NCBI GenBank assembly: GCA_007376125.1
Contig: VMFQ01000003.1
Coordinates: 1-35,208 of the forward strand
DNA from: Parcubacteria group bacterium Gr01-1014_33
Lineage (GTDB): Bacteria > Patescibacteriota > Minisyncoccia > Sungbacterales > HO2-52-23
Length of the DNA stretch: 35,208 bases
Reading direction: 5' to 3'
The position numbers were made by a program, and so were the translations under genes. Of the stretch, positions 5,911-14,342 are shown in pieces. Under the pieces are notes generated by a model, which saw only the letters and a list, made by a program, of their open reading frames with translations, ran no database searches and was not told the DNA's origin. Within the stretch, counting starts at the first letter, position 1. Each line of letters starts with the position of its first letter.

Positions 5911-8447
5911 TGTATCGTGATTACCCGTTCCGCAACTTCTTTATTCCCCACACTGTCGTATGCGGTTATCCGCAATTGGTGGGTGCCCGGGAGAAGGGAG
6001 TCGCGCACCGGGAACACCATTACTCCCCCGAGAAGCGGGGCAGTTTTTGACTCAACAAGTTCGTCGTCTATAAAAAATGATACTTCGCGCAAAGGGAAAA
6101 AGGACGTAACATTTGCCGGGACATCGGAAAGCGTCGCGATCTCGTTTTCTGCCAGATCAATAGTGATCTTTGGTTTTTTACTTGGGGTATGGACATCGTC
6201 CTCTCCTTCAATGAGTGCCTGTATTGGGGCGGGATGGACGTTCATCCATTGGATAATGCTTTCCTGCCAGTTTTTATATTGTGGATCGTCAAAGGGGTCT
6301 GCGGGCGGCGGGCCCAAAGGATCGTCTTTTTTGATAAACGCGAGTAGGGAGCGCGTCTCGCCTTGGCACACTTCTTCCACGAGCTCGGGCGGAGTGTATT
6401 CGGTTGCGCGTTTTTTTGAAATGCGATCAATGCGAACGGGCGTACCCGCGCAAAGCATCCCGCGGAGCGCGGATTTTTCAGGGAGCGTTTTTTCAGGCGG
6501 AGAAAAGGATTCGGGAGGCGTAGAGGAAATCGCAAAATCCATAAAACTTCGCCATAAAGGCGCCGCAACCATTACCGAAAGTCCGGCTTTATTCATTGCG
6601 GTATTGTTGCTGTTTCCTACCCATACGCCGGCAACGAGCGATGGGGTGTAGCCAATCGTCCATGCGTCGCGGTAGTCCTGTGTGGTGCCAGTTTTTGCCG
6701 CAACCTGGCGGTCCGGGAAATAGAGCGAACTGGTCCGGCTAAATACCGGAACGCGGGATTCGTTGTCTGAAAGCACGTCATTTATTGTTTGGGCGACAGA
6801 AGTGTCCAGCGCCGGAGCGGAAGCATTCTTTGTTTCTTCAAGGACTTGTCCTTGGGAGTTTTCAATACGGAGCACCGCGGTTTTTTGGTGGAGAATGCCT
6901 TCCTGGGCAAATGCGCCAAACGCCGAAGTCATGTCAAGAAGCGTTACCTCCGCTCCTCCAAGAACAAGCGCCAGGCCATAGCGCCCTGGATCATCGGCAA
7001 GAGTGGTAATCCCCATGTCTTTTGCGGTTTGGATAGAATCGGCAATCCCCGCAAGATACAGGAGCTCAACCGAAGGAACGTTGAGCGATTGCGCGAGCGC
7101 TCTTCGCAAAGACACCGGACCGCGAAACGTATTGTCGTAGTTTTTGGGGTGGTAGCACTCTTTTAGATCACGGATGAGAGGTCCCGGGGTCCCGTCAGAA
7201 TTACATCCAGGGTTAAACTCGGTGGGTGCGTCAAAAAGCACGGTTTCCGGCGCGTATCCTTTTTTAAACGCGGTTGCGTACACAAAGGGCTTAAACGCAG
7301 AGCCCGGCTGGCGCGGACGTATTGTCACGTTTACGTGCGGATCAAATTTGCACGTAGCGCCCGCCGTGCAACCCTCCGGGCGCGGTTTGGTAAAATAGTC
7401 GCGCGATCCCACCATGCTTACGATTTCTCCGGTTTTGGGGTCCAGCGCAACAAGAGCGGCGTTATACGCCTGCACGAGCTTTTCATTTTTTTCCGCGCCC
7501 TCCTTGATTATTTTCTCGGCTTGTTCTTGGAGCCGCCAGTCAAGAGTGGTGGTAACCCGAAGTCCGCCGCGCTCCACAAAATCTTCCCCGTATTTTTCAT
7601 TGATATATTCCCGCACATACATTACAAAATGCGGAGCGCGAATGGATTCATGGGGAGGAGTGAACACAAGCACACTTTTTTTCGCCTGCTCCACCTTTTC
7701 CGCGCTTACAAGCCCAAGCGCTCCGACTCTCTCAAGAATGCGGTCTTTTTGAGCAAGGAGCGCGTCTTTATGCGAGCCGTACGGTGAATAGTAGGTGGGC
7801 GCTTTCGGGAGCACGGCAAGCGTCGCCGCTTCGGCGAGGGTAATTTCTTGAATTGGTTTCCCGAAATAGGTTTGCGCGGCCGCGGCAACTCCGTACGAGT
7901 TTGCGCCGTACGGAATCTGGTTTAAATAAAGTTCCAAAATTTCGTCTTTAGAATATTTCCGTTCTATTAAAACCGCAAGAATCGCCTCTTTAAATTTTCT
8001 CGCATACGTTTTTTCTGCGGAGAGGAGCGAATTTTTTACCAATTGCTGGGTAATGGTAGACCCTCCTTGAGAGGCGGCACCACTTTGGATATTGGTAATG
8101 AGCGCGCGGATAACGCCGCGCCAATCAAGGCCCGGGTGTTCGTAAAAATGCGCGTCTTCCGCCGCGATCGCCGCTATGCGCACTTCTTGAGGGATGTCGC
8201 GAAGTGGGACAACGGTTCTTTTTTCTTCTCCATGGATCTCGTACAAAAGCACGGTTCCGGTCCGATCGTATATTTTTGTGGATTCGGCGACCGCGCGGTG
8301 TGTGATACTCTCGGGCCCGGGAAGATTTTTTACGAGCGAGTACGCGCTCCATGCGCCTGCGAAAAATACCGCAAAAAAAACCGTCAAGACAAAAAAAACG
8401 GCGGTGCGCCGCGCTCTGGTGTTTTTCCGAGGGTGTAGGCGTCTCAT
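5895..8447 (-). CDS. Class A penicillin-binding protein (PBP1A-like)
   Basis: This is a bifunctional peptidoglycan synthase anchored in the membrane and acting on the outside. The 850-residue protein has a basic N-terminus and one TM segment at about 16-38. The GT51 glycosyltransferase domain has the catalytic region AAEDAHFYEHPG (E97) and QGGSTITQQLVKN. The transpeptidase has SxxK as PGSAFKPF (S383/K386), SxN as SLN (454-456) and KTGTT (585-589). After about residue 740 there is an Ig-like tail (EVSFFIDDELVES...HQLRITAYDSVGN) not found in the minimal family. The ATG at 8447 lies 6 nt after a consensus -10 box, so translation is probably leaderless. Confidence 0.95.
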   Translation of the reverse strand: MRRLHPRKNTRARRTAVFFVLTVFFAVFFAGAWSAYSLVKNLPGPESITHRAVAESTKIYDRTGTVLLYEIHGEEKRTVVPLRDIPQEVRIAAIAAEDAHFYEHPGLDWRGVIRALITNIQSGAASQGGSTITQQLVKNSLLSAEKTYARKFKEAILAVLIERKYSKDEILELYLNQIPYGANSYGVAAAAQTYFGKPIQEITLAEAATLAVLPKAPTYYSPYGSHKDALLAQKDRILERVGALGLVSAEKVEQAKKSVLVFTPPHESIRAPHFVMYVREYINEKYGEDFVERGGLRVTTTLDWRLQEQAEKIIKEGAEKNEKLVQAYNAALVALDPKTGEIVSMVGSRDYFTKPRPEGCTAGATCKFDPHVNVTIRPRQPGSAFKPFVYATAFKKGYAPETVLFDAPTEFNPGCNSDGTPGPLIRDLKECYHPKNYDNTFRGPVSLRRALAQSLNVPSVELLYLAGIADSIQTAKDMGITTLADDPGRYGLALVLGGAEVTLLDMTSAFGAFAQEGILHQKTAVLRIENSQGQVLEETKNASAPALDTSVAQTINDVLSDNESRVPVFSRTSSLYFPDRQVAAKTGTTQDYRDAWTIGYTPSLVAGVWVGNSNNTAMNKAGLSVMVAAPLWRSFMDFAISSTPPESFSPPEKTLPEKSALRGMLCAGTPVRIDRISKKRATEYTPPELVEEVCQGETRSLLAFIKKDDPLGPPPADPFDDPQYKNWQESIIQWMNVHPAPIQALIEGEDDVHTPSKKPKITIDLAENEIATLSDVPANVTSFFPLREVSFFIDDELVESKTAPLLGGVMVFPVRDSLLPGTHQLRITAYDSVGNKEVAERVITIQPIAQ

Positions 8448-8453
8448 GCCGTT

Positions 8454-8481
8454 ATTATACCAAGAAAGTATGGTTTTTCAA
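8454..8481 (-). promoter_or_regulatory. Sigma-70 promoter of the PBP gene
   Basis: On the minus strand TTGAAA (8476-8481), a 16-bp spacer and TATAAT (8454-8459), preceded by TGG as an extended -10. Only 6 nt (AACGGC) separate the -10 from the ATG, so the transcript would start at or next to the start codon. Confidence 0.75.
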
Positions 8482-8530
8482 GAGAGCCCGAAAACAATTT
8501 GATTGCGCATCAAAAACAACAGCGGGCTGG

Positions 8531-8842
8531 TTAAGCCGCGCGTACGGGTTCCATAAGCTCTAATTTTAACCTCAATGTTTCTTCCAGCGCTATATCCTCA
8601 AAATCAGGAACATTGATTCGTAAAAACTCCATTCGTTCTTTCTCTGACGAATCACGGTTGCCAAAGAGAAGTTCAAACTCTGTCTGTTTTCCTCCATTAA
8701 GCCGCTGTTTTATGCGATCCGCGACTTCCCCCAATACAATAGTTGATACTTTTTCAAGCATCTCTCTTTTCTCGTCTTCCGAAGCATTGGTAAGCCCCAG
8801 AGGGCCTAAGATATCAAATTGAAGAATGGTTTTAAGATCCAT
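8531..8842 (-). CDS. Small unknown protein, possibly DUF5663-like
   Basis: This 103-residue acidic, helical protein has no TM segment. The N-terminal half reads ILGPLGLTNASEDEKREMLE, followed by a helix with IVLGEVADRIKQRLNGGKQ and then a segment rich in FELLFG. This resembles small CPR-type proteins with a short helix-loop fold (I think of DUF5663), but I cannot confirm it. It lies 15 bp after the 8858-9379 gene on the same strand and is probably co-transcribed with it. No Shine-Dalgarno is visible. Function is unknown. Confidence 0.6.
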   Translation of the reverse strand: MDLKTILQFDILGPLGLTNASEDEKREMLEKVSTIVLGEVADRIKQRLNGGKQTEFELLFGNRDSSEKERMEFLRINVPDFEDIALEETLRLKLELMEPVRAA

Positions 8843-8857
8843 TGTGCGAGAACTATT

Positions 8858-9379
8858 TTATTTATGGAAAATAGTCAGAGCTTCTTTTTGGAGCGTTTGC
8901 ATTGATGTTTTAAGTTGCGCCACCAGACTTTTTATTGCGTCTTCGCGCGGCTTGCCTCTTTCATAAAGAGCACGTCCGGCCTTATAGGCAGTTTTCCACT
9001 GCTCCCCAAAAAGCGTATCCATCCCAGACCTGGTGGCTTTTAATCCAAGATAAAGCGATCCGCCCAAGATGCCCGTGAGAGATCCTATAATTGTCTCATT
9101 ATGCCACCGGCGTACCCGTCCATGCACTGACTTTTCCCATTCTGCCGAATGTCCGGGCTTCATTGCTTTCTTAATCATCTGAAGACTGGACATAGCAGGT
9201 CCTCCCACATAATCAGGATTTACTTCACCTAAAAGGCCTGTTGTGATATGACGTTCCCGAGCGCGTTCCCACCTCGCTTTTATCGCATTGGAGAGACGCT
9301 CCTCTTTTTCTTGCAGAGAGTTCCATGCGCCTTCGCCTTTTTCTTTAATTTTTGACCATGCGGCATCCATACCCCTCAT
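8858..9379 (-). CDS. Unknown amphipathic/membrane-associated protein
   Basis: I do not recognise this protein. The ORF track begins at a TTG (9418) inside the -35 box, so I choose the ATG at 9379; a second ATG at 9370 is preceded by AGGGG. The N-terminus is a charged helix (AWSKIKEKGEGAWNSLQEKEERLSNA), possibly a coiled coil. A weak hydrophobic stretch at about residues 95-112 (IIGSLTGILGGSLYLGL in the chosen frame) could be a membrane segment. The C-terminus is helical and charged. It has its own consensus promoter 10 bp upstream, and the 103-residue gene follows. Confidence 0.6.
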   Translation of the reverse strand: MRGMDAAWSKIKEKGEGAWNSLQEKEERLSNAIKARWERARERHITTGLLGEVNPDYVGGPAMSSLQMIKKAMKPGHSAEWEKSVHGRVRRWHNETIIGSLTGILGGSLYLGLKATRSGMDTLFGEQWKTAYKAGRALYERGKPREDAIKSLVAQLKTSMQTLQKEALTIFHK

Positions 9380-9389
9380 AATACTCTTT

Positions 9390-9418
9390 ATTATACCAAA
9401 ACAAAAAAGGGCCGTCAA
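9390..9418 (-). promoter_or_regulatory. Consensus promoter overlapping an upstream terminator
   Basis: On the minus strand TTGACG (9413-9418), a 17-bp spacer and TATAAT (9390-9395). The -35 box lies within the 3' arm of the terminator hairpin at 9409-9433, and the T-tract forms part of the spacer. The predicted transcription start is about at the ATG at 9379. Confidence 0.8.
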
Positions 9419-9433
9419 TAAGATTGACAGCCC
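9403..9433 (-). terminator. Rho-independent terminator of the 11808-9449 operon
   Basis: On the minus strand a hairpin GGGC-(T)-GTCAAT / ATTGAC-(G)-GCCC with a CTT loop (9409-9433) is followed by six T residues (9403-9408). It lies 16 bp after the stop of the 275-residue membrane protein. Confidence 0.85.
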
Positions 9434-9448
9434 GGACTCATAAAAGAT

Positions 9449-10276
9449 CTAAGAAATAAATGTACCCCAAGGGAAATTCTTGAACGCGCGGACAATATAG
9501 TCAATTAGCGCGAAAAGCGGATTTGCATCCCCAAGGATGGGGGCGTGGATGAAATATCCCGCGGCAAAGAGCATCGCGAGCCACACAATCCTTCTCGCGT
9601 AATTATTACTTCTTATCCCAAGGATTTTAAGCGCGGTATAGATGATATAGACGCTCCAGAATAGTATCTGCCACACGTTCATTTTGGCAAATGCGTAAAA
9701 GAGAAGCACAAAACCCTGAAAAGAGAGCCATAGTATGCCAATCATTATTGCCACATATATTCCAAGGCGAAAAATTGTCTTTTGCGCCCGTTCGTTTCCG
9801 GTTGAAGAAGTATAGACAACTCCTCCTATTATTCCGGCGGTAAGGAAAATTCCAACCCATACCCATGGAGGAAGCGAGGGAAAGTCAGCGTGCGGGAGTG
9901 GAGATGTAAATCCTCCCGGTTTTTCTGCTTTCGGATCAGGGCAATGGAGCTCAACAAGCTCCGTCTTTATTGTAAACTCTCCTGTAGTACTTTTAAGTTT
10001 CGTGAATTCTTCGCAAGGGTTTATTGCGCCTTGGTATGACGAGTAGGCAATTATACCTATCACTATAAGCATACCCGCGCGTAATCCTCTTCGTATAAAG
10101 GCATCGCCGATGCGTGGAATAATCTGGAAGAGTCCGACAAAAAACGCTATCGCGATAACTGTGCGTAAGGTGTGGATAATATCAATTGCCCATAGTCCGG
10201 CAAGGATAAGGAGCAAACTTAATGTTATGCCAAACCATCCGGTTGATACCTCTATGGGTGTGTGATCTTCTTGCAT
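9449..10276 (-). CDS. Unknown multi-pass membrane protein
   Basis: This 275-residue protein has about six or seven hydrophobic segments: roughly 14-34, 37-53, 67-82, 137-155, 168-193, 198-215 and 228-245. Between the third and fourth is a soluble loop of about 55 residues with two cysteines (INPCEEF and ELHCPDP) that could form a disulfide outside the membrane. No family motif is recognised. It is the last gene of a three-gene minus-strand operon, 3 bp after the 259-residue membrane protein, and ends before a strong terminator. Confidence 0.75.
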   Translation of the reverse strand: MQEDHTPIEVSTGWFGITLSLLLILAGLWAIDIIHTLRTVIAIAFFVGLFQIIPRIGDAFIRRGLRAGMLIVIGIIAYSSYQGAINPCEEFTKLKSTTGEFTIKTELVELHCPDPKAEKPGGFTSPLPHADFPSLPPWVWVGIFLTAGIIGGVVYTSSTGNERAQKTIFRLGIYVAIMIGILWLSFQGFVLLFYAFAKMNVWQILFWSVYIIYTALKILGIRSNNYARRIVWLAMLFAAGYFIHAPILGDANPLFALIDYIVRAFKNFPWGTFIS

Positions 10277-10279
10277 GGC

Positions 10280-11059
10280 CTACCTCCTTACTAAATGGGC
10301 GAAAAGGTTAATCGCGCCGCCACCCAATTCAAAAAGAAGCTCATTCCAGAATTGCGCTCGCGTAAAATCCCCGTATGTGAGGGGACGATCACGCGATAAC
10401 GGAGCTTGCGCGGGCGCGATTCCCGCCGCTCCCGGGGTTGTTCCTGCCGGTTGATCGGGTAAATTTTCAGCGCCTTCTGTCCGTTCCCGATAACGTATTT
10501 TTGCTCTTTCCACCATGCCGCTAAAATCTCTTCGGAGAAGGTAGATCGCGAACGCAAATGTCCACAAGAGGAAAGCAATCATGCTTTGCCAAGTTACCAC
10601 GCACCACCACACGCTTTGCGCAGGATTTCCATAGGCGCCCGCCTGGTAAAGGATTGTTTTGGTTGTCCGTAAATAGCCGTATCTTGCAAGATTCACATAG
10701 CGTTCAAATTCTTCCGTAAATGAAAACACCGATTGCGGCGCGCCAAAGTCTTTGCAGTGGATTATGTAGATTCCTATTAATAAGAGGGTTATGCCCGCGA
10801 ATGGAAGAAACATGATACTTGGATCATGTCTCAATAAAAACGCATATTTCCAAGACCATCGTATTCCTGACCGGGTTGAGAGGAAAAGCACCAATCCAAA
10901 AGTTGCGAGAGAAAGATATACCGCAAATCCAGGGATAAGCCAGCGCCAGAAAAACACAAACGCGACAATGGTGCCGACGTTAACTACTGTAGGCAAGAAC
11001 CACGATCGAATGTATATCCTCCACCATACTCTTAATTGGATGCGGAGTTGGCGTATCAT
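10280..11059 (-). CDS. Unknown membrane protein with four TM segments
   Basis: This 259-residue protein has a basic amphipathic start (MIRQLRIQLRVWWRIYIRSW) and hydrophobic segments at about 22-40, 42-60, 81-99 and 155-174. These are followed by a proline/alanine-rich linker (PAGTTPGAAGIAPAQAP) and a C-terminal amphipathic helix, NELLFELGGGAINLF. It overlaps the upstream gene by an ATGA (11056-11059) and is followed after 3 bp by the third gene, so the three products are probably made together. I do not recognise the family. Confidence 0.7.
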   Translation of the reverse strand: MIRQLRIQLRVWWRIYIRSWFLPTVVNVGTIVAFVFFWRWLIPGFAVYLSLATFGLVLFLSTRSGIRWSWKYAFLLRHDPSIMFLPFAGITLLLIGIYIIHCKDFGAPQSVFSFTEEFERYVNLARYGYLRTTKTILYQAGAYGNPAQSVWWCVVTWQSMIAFLLWTFAFAIYLLRRDFSGMVERAKIRYRERTEGAENLPDQPAGTTPGAAGIAPAQAPLSRDRPLTYGDFTRAQFWNELLFELGGGAINLFAHLVRR

Positions 11060-11808
11060 GTGTTCCTCCTCCCCATGTGTGTAAAGAGCGTACGCAGCGA
11101 CAAGGATACCGACCTAAACCAGTATGTATATGGCTTGTCGTAAGGTTCTAACTGTTCTAGGGTGAGACGCAGGGAGAGGTCGGGAACTTCAACCGGCAGT
11201 CCGCCCGTGGGAATCCCGGCAAGGACCAATTCTTGAATTCCAAGTTGCGTTCCCACTACCTCAAAGAGAAAGGCGCGCGTTGGATCAGTAAATGGTGGAA
11301 GATCAAAACCCATCCAATCACCGTACGCATCCGTTGTTTCTTCTCTCACAGGAGTTACAGTACCCTTTCTTTTGTCAAATATACGAACCTTAAGACCGCG
11401 AAGAGGGAGCTTCGCGCTACTTGTAATTGATCCCACAATCGCATATTTTCCATTTTCGCCCACTGCGTTCACATTTAACTCGTCAGGCAAAAGAGAAGAT
11501 GTAATTTTAGCGAGGTCCACGCTTCGCTGATATATCGCGGTGTTTGTCCCGATGGTGCGGCGTGCCTCAATAATAGAATTTGCCGTGCCCGCAGGCAGAC
11601 TGCATTCAATAGGTTCTGTATTTCCATATGGATCAGTATCTTTCTGGCCTAAGAAACGGCCGTCTTGGAAAAAGTCAAGCGTTTCTCCTTCCTGCATCTC
11701 GCGTCCGCGTTGGACCGTTGCCCATACGGTTAGCTTCCAACTTCCGTCCGGTAATTGTGTTTTTGTGTGCTTTAATTCTACCCTTACTTGCGGAGTCCCG
11801 GTAGCCAT
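11056..11808 (-). CDS. Unknown protein with tandem Ig-like/carboxypeptidase-regulatory-like beta domains
   Basis: This 250-residue protein has no signal peptide or TM segment. Two beta-rich domains are suggested. Residues 1-90 contain WKLTVWATVQRGREM and a turn DTDPYGNTEP. Residues about 115-190 contain GSITSSAKLPLRGLKVRIFD and ETTDAYGDWMGFDLP, a pattern like carboxypeptidase regulatory-like or transthyretin-fold domains (PLxGxxVxIxD ... TDxxGxF). It has a good Shine-Dalgarno (AAGGAG, 6 nt before the ATG) and is first in the operon with two membrane proteins, so a shared surface or envelope role is possible. Function is unknown. Confidence 0.7.
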   Translation of the reverse strand: MATGTPQVRVELKHTKTQLPDGSWKLTVWATVQRGREMQEGETLDFFQDGRFLGQKDTDPYGNTEPIECSLPAGTANSIIEARRTIGTNTAIYQRSVDLAKITSSLLPDELNVNAVGENGKYAIVGSITSSAKLPLRGLKVRIFDKRKGTVTPVREETTDAYGDWMGFDLPPFTDPTRAFLFEVVGTQLGIQELVLAGIPTGGLPVEVPDLSLRLTLEQLEPYDKPYTYWFRSVSLSLRTLFTHMGRRNT

Positions 11809-11904
11809 ATATTTCTCCTTTTTATTTATTTTTTAATGTACTTTATTGATACATTAGTGCCATAAAACACTTAAAAAGTCAATATCGCTTGGGCGGTTTG
11901 AATA

Positions 11905-11913
11905 TGGTATGAT
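11905..11913 (+). promoter_or_regulatory. Extended -10 promoter of tyrS
   Basis: TGG-TATGAT ends 6 nt before the tyrS ATG, which predicts a leaderless mRNA. No good -35 is seen. Confidence 0.55.
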
Positions 11914-11919
11914 TCTTCC

Positions 11920-13113
11920 ATGGCTAAAATAGATTCTCAATCAGAAGTACTTACGAGAGCGGTGGAAGAGGTAATTATCCGAGAGCACCTTGAACACGCC
12001 CTTGCATCCGGAAAAAAACTGCGGGTGAAATTTGGCATTGACCCGACCGCGCCTGATCTTCACTTGGGGCATACGGTGCCGCTGGGCAAATTACGAGCGT
12101 TTCAAGAGCTCGGCCATCAGGCCGTATTGATCATTGGTGACTTTACCGCAACAGTGGGTGATCCATCGGGAAGAAGCGAGGCGAGGCGTCCTCTCACCGA
12201 AAAAGAGATTAAGGCAAATATGAGGCAGTATCTCACGCAGGTGGGCAAAATTCTTGATGTAAAGAAGGCGGAAGTGCGCTACAACAGCGAGTGGTATAAA
12301 AAAGCGGGCGTGGCATTTCTTTACGATCTTTTATCAAAAGTGACGATCCAACGCGCGCTTGAACGGGATGATTTTCAAAAGCGCATCCGCGAGGAACAAG
12401 ATATAAGCATTCTTGAGGTCGTCTATCCGGTATTGCAAGGATATGATTCGGTGGCGGTCGGCGCGGACGTTGAGATCGGAGGCACGGATCAGAAATTCAA
12501 CCTTCTTATGGGACGCAGGGTACAACGGAAATTCGGGTATAAAGAGCAAGATATCGTAACCACGTGGCTTATTGAAGGACTTGACGGCGGCCGCAAAATG
12601 AGCAAAAGTCTTGGAAATTATATAGGGCTTTTAGAGCCGCCCGATCAAATGTTTGGCAAGATTATGTCTATTCCCGACAGTTTGATCGTTAAATACTTTA
12701 TCGCGCTGACAAGTGGTTCTCTTAAAGAAATTGCGGCGATGGAAAAAGAAATGCGCTTAAATCTTAATCCGCGCGATGCGAAACTTACTCTTGCAAAAAC
12801 AATCGTTGGAGAGTATCACGATGCCACGATTGCGCGCCGGGAATATGAACGGTTTTTGAAGGTATTTTCTAAAAGGGAGCTTCCCGACGATATCGCGGTC
12901 AGGGAAGTTACGGGAGGCAAGAAACGGATCTCGGCGCTTTTGGTTGAAATGCGGTTGGTACGCTCCAAGTCAGAAGGGTTTCGCAAGGTAAAAGAAGGGG
13001 CGGTGGAGATCAATGGCCGCAGAGTGGAAAATCCCAACGAGGAGCAAGAGGCAAAGACGGGTGATATAGTGCGCATGGGAAGGCGGTTCGCCAAGGTGAA
13101 AATCATGGAATAA
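11920..13113 (+). CDS. tyrS: Tyrosyl-tRNA synthetase
   Basis: TyrS charges tRNA-Tyr with tyrosine in the cytoplasm. The 397-residue class I synthetase has the HIGH-like motif DLHLGHT at about 46-52 and KMSKS at about 226-230. The catalytic domain includes KFGIDPTAPD and IGGTDQKFN. A C-terminal S4 RNA-binding domain (VEINGRRVENPNEEQEAKTGDIV) ends the protein. The sequence is of the TyrZ/type II subfamily by these motifs. The start codon lies directly after an extended -10 box, and no Shine-Dalgarno is present. No tRNA gene is seen nearby. Confidence 0.97.
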   Translation: MAKIDSQSEVLTRAVEEVIIREHLEHALASGKKLRVKFGIDPTAPDLHLGHTVPLGKLRAFQELGHQAVLIIGDFTATVGDPSGRSEARRPLTEKEIKANMRQYLTQVGKILDVKKAEVRYNSEWYKKAGVAFLYDLLSKVTIQRALERDDFQKRIREEQDISILEVVYPVLQGYDSVAVGADVEIGGTDQKFNLLMGRRVQRKFGYKEQDIVTTWLIEGLDGGRKMSKSLGNYIGLLEPPDQMFGKIMSIPDSLIVKYFIALTSGSLKEIAAMEKEMRLNLNPRDAKLTLAKTIVGEYHDATIARREYERFLKVFSKRELPDDIAVREVTGGKKRISALLVEMRLVRSKSEGFRKVKEGAVEINGRRVENPNEEQEAKTGDIVRMGRRFAKVKIME

Positions 13114-13183
13114 AATTAGGGAACTATATACAATATCACCCTGAATAGTATAATTTAATTGAAGTATTTTTTAAATCAAGATT

Positions 13184-13759
13184 ATGAAAAACGAGACGCC
13201 CATTCAGCAAGCCCAAATCAGCGCATCCCCACAAGCAACTATTACAGCAAAAGATCAGTTTAGCATTTCACTTCTTGATGTGATTGTCGCTATCGGGGTT
13301 GCTTCCATGATCGGGGGACTAATTTATATTGGTAAAAAATTACAGATTTTAGATACTCTTACTATTACAACCGAAAAAATAAAAACCAATCTTAGTGCCG
13401 TGGCAAATCATATGATTAAGAACTACAAATTTGATCCATCAGAACTTCATACATACAGTCCTGTACAATTAACAGAAGTCGGTAATAATTTTATAAGGAC
13501 TCTTGGCTTTGACAATGTATTTGAGAAAAATAAATCAGATTTCTTTTCATTTATAGATAGTGAGAACCCCAAACTGAAATATGATGTTGAATTAGCGGCT
13601 ATAAAATCTATATCGGTGCTATATGAAAAGGAGTATATAAACTTCTTAAAAGTTTTTTTCTACAATCACCCAGCAAGAAATATTGAAAATACTGCTCCCA
13701 CTCTTGGTATTTATATTAGAGATAAGTATCTTGCTGAACACCCTGAAATTACTCAATAA
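13184..13759 (+). CDS. Unknown protein with one TM segment
   Basis: I do not recognise this 191-residue protein. It has a polar N-terminus, then one TM segment at about 28-49 (SLLDVIVAIGVASMIGGLIY), then a soluble domain of about 140 residues, mostly helical. Codon use is more AT-rich than in tyrS upstream, which may indicate recent transfer. A TATAAT at 13149-13154 lies 29 nt before the ATG. A bidirectional terminator follows 70 bp after the stop. The shape (short tail, TM, long soluble domain) would fit an envelope-anchored accessory protein. Confidence 0.65.
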   Translation: MKNETPIQQAQISASPQATITAKDQFSISLLDVIVAIGVASMIGGLIYIGKKLQILDTLTITTEKIKTNLSAVANHMIKNYKFDPSELHTYSPVQLTEVGNNFIRTLGFDNVFEKNKSDFFSFIDSENPKLKYDVELAAIKSISVLYEKEYINFLKVFFYNHPARNIENTAPTLGIYIRDKYLAEHPEITQ

Positions 13760-13828
13760 TTATAGTTACTATGAAAAAATTTCTGCCAAAATTATATGCG
13801 CGTGTGTGATGTTTAATATGCGCGACAT

Positions 13829-13854
13829 AAAAATCCCGGCATGCCGGGATTTTT
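13829..13854. terminator. Perfect bidirectional terminator palindrome
   Basis: A 26-bp perfect palindrome reads AAAAATCCCGGCA and its complement, centred on GGCATGCC. It gives a GC stem with a T-run in both directions. It can end the 13184-13759 gene on the plus strand and the small acidic gene on the minus strand. Confidence 0.85.
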
Positions 13855-13858
13855 ATGG

Positions 13859-14017
13859 TTATGTCTCTTTGTCGTCATCTTCCGAATCATCATCTTCTTC
13901 AAAGTCCGCGTCTTCCTCTTCTTCGTCCACCATACTCTCTTCCTCGTCGTCTGCCGCAAGGTTGTCTATATAATCGTCCGCCATATTGCGTATTTCAACT
14001 TTTTGTTGATAACTCAT
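13859..14017 (-). CDS. Small highly acidic protein
   Basis: This 52-residue frame is absent from the ORF track. It starts MSYQQKVEIRNMADDYIDNL and continues into an almost uninterrupted Asp/Glu tail ending DSEDDDKET. A terminator palindrome directly after the stop supports a real transcript. No Shine-Dalgarno is evident. Acidic tails of this kind occur in DNA mimics, RNA polymerase delta-like proteins and small chaperone-like proteins, but nothing here decides between them. Confidence 0.5.
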   Translation of the reverse strand: MSYQQKVEIRNMADDYIDNLAADDEEESMVDEEEEDADFEEDDDSEDDDKET

Positions 14018-14071
14018 AGGTTGCCGTATATCAACGTTACTTAACTTTTTACTAAGAACTCGACCTTTTTA

Positions 14072-14312
14072 TCCCGCACCTTCCAGAATACCCTGCGGTC
14101 TCTTGCCCCACCCCTTTTCTACAACTGAACCGCAAGAGATACAATAAGGGTAAATTTAGATATTCCCTTTTCGTATCAACTGGGCTCGCCAGTAGAAAAG
14201 GGGCGGGATGAACCGCAGGGATGGAATGGAGGTATACATCCCGCACTCACTTATGAGTGCGGGATACATCCTTCAACCGCATAGGTGTAATACCCTATGG
14301 TGAAGGTGCTGG
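14072..14312. repeat. Composite palindromic element A (with TAATACCCT hairpin)
   Basis: This fills the 325-bp gap between the acidic gene and ruvC. Outer arms pair: 14091-14099 with 14212-14220, and 14111-14122 with 14192-14203 (CCCCTTTTCTAC/GTAGAAAAGGGG). A second perfect hairpin is at 14238-14249/14254-14265. An imperfect hairpin around TAATACCCT (14288-14296) closes the element. Its left end (ATCCCGCACCTTCCAGAATA) and the TAATACCCT hairpin recur at 29733-29863. No coding frame is convincing here. Confidence 0.7.
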
Positions 14313-14342
14313 ATGTATTGGTGTGTAAAAAGGGGGAAAGTA

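Noticed and set aside
5845-8438. Long plus-strand ORFs opposite the PBP gene
   Set aside because: They are antisense shadows in a GC-rich coding region; the minus frame has all class A PBP motifs.
9380-9418. TTG start at 9418 for the 8858 gene
   Set aside because: It would place the start codon inside the -35 box of the gene's own promoter.
13683-14044. Plus-strand ORFs at 13683 and 13841
   Set aside because: Both are antisense to the acidic minus-strand gene; the first is serine-rich low complexity.
14288-14312. TAATACCCT hairpins as integron attC sites
   Set aside because: The RYYYAAC/GTTRRRY boxes of attC are not present and no integrase is in the window.
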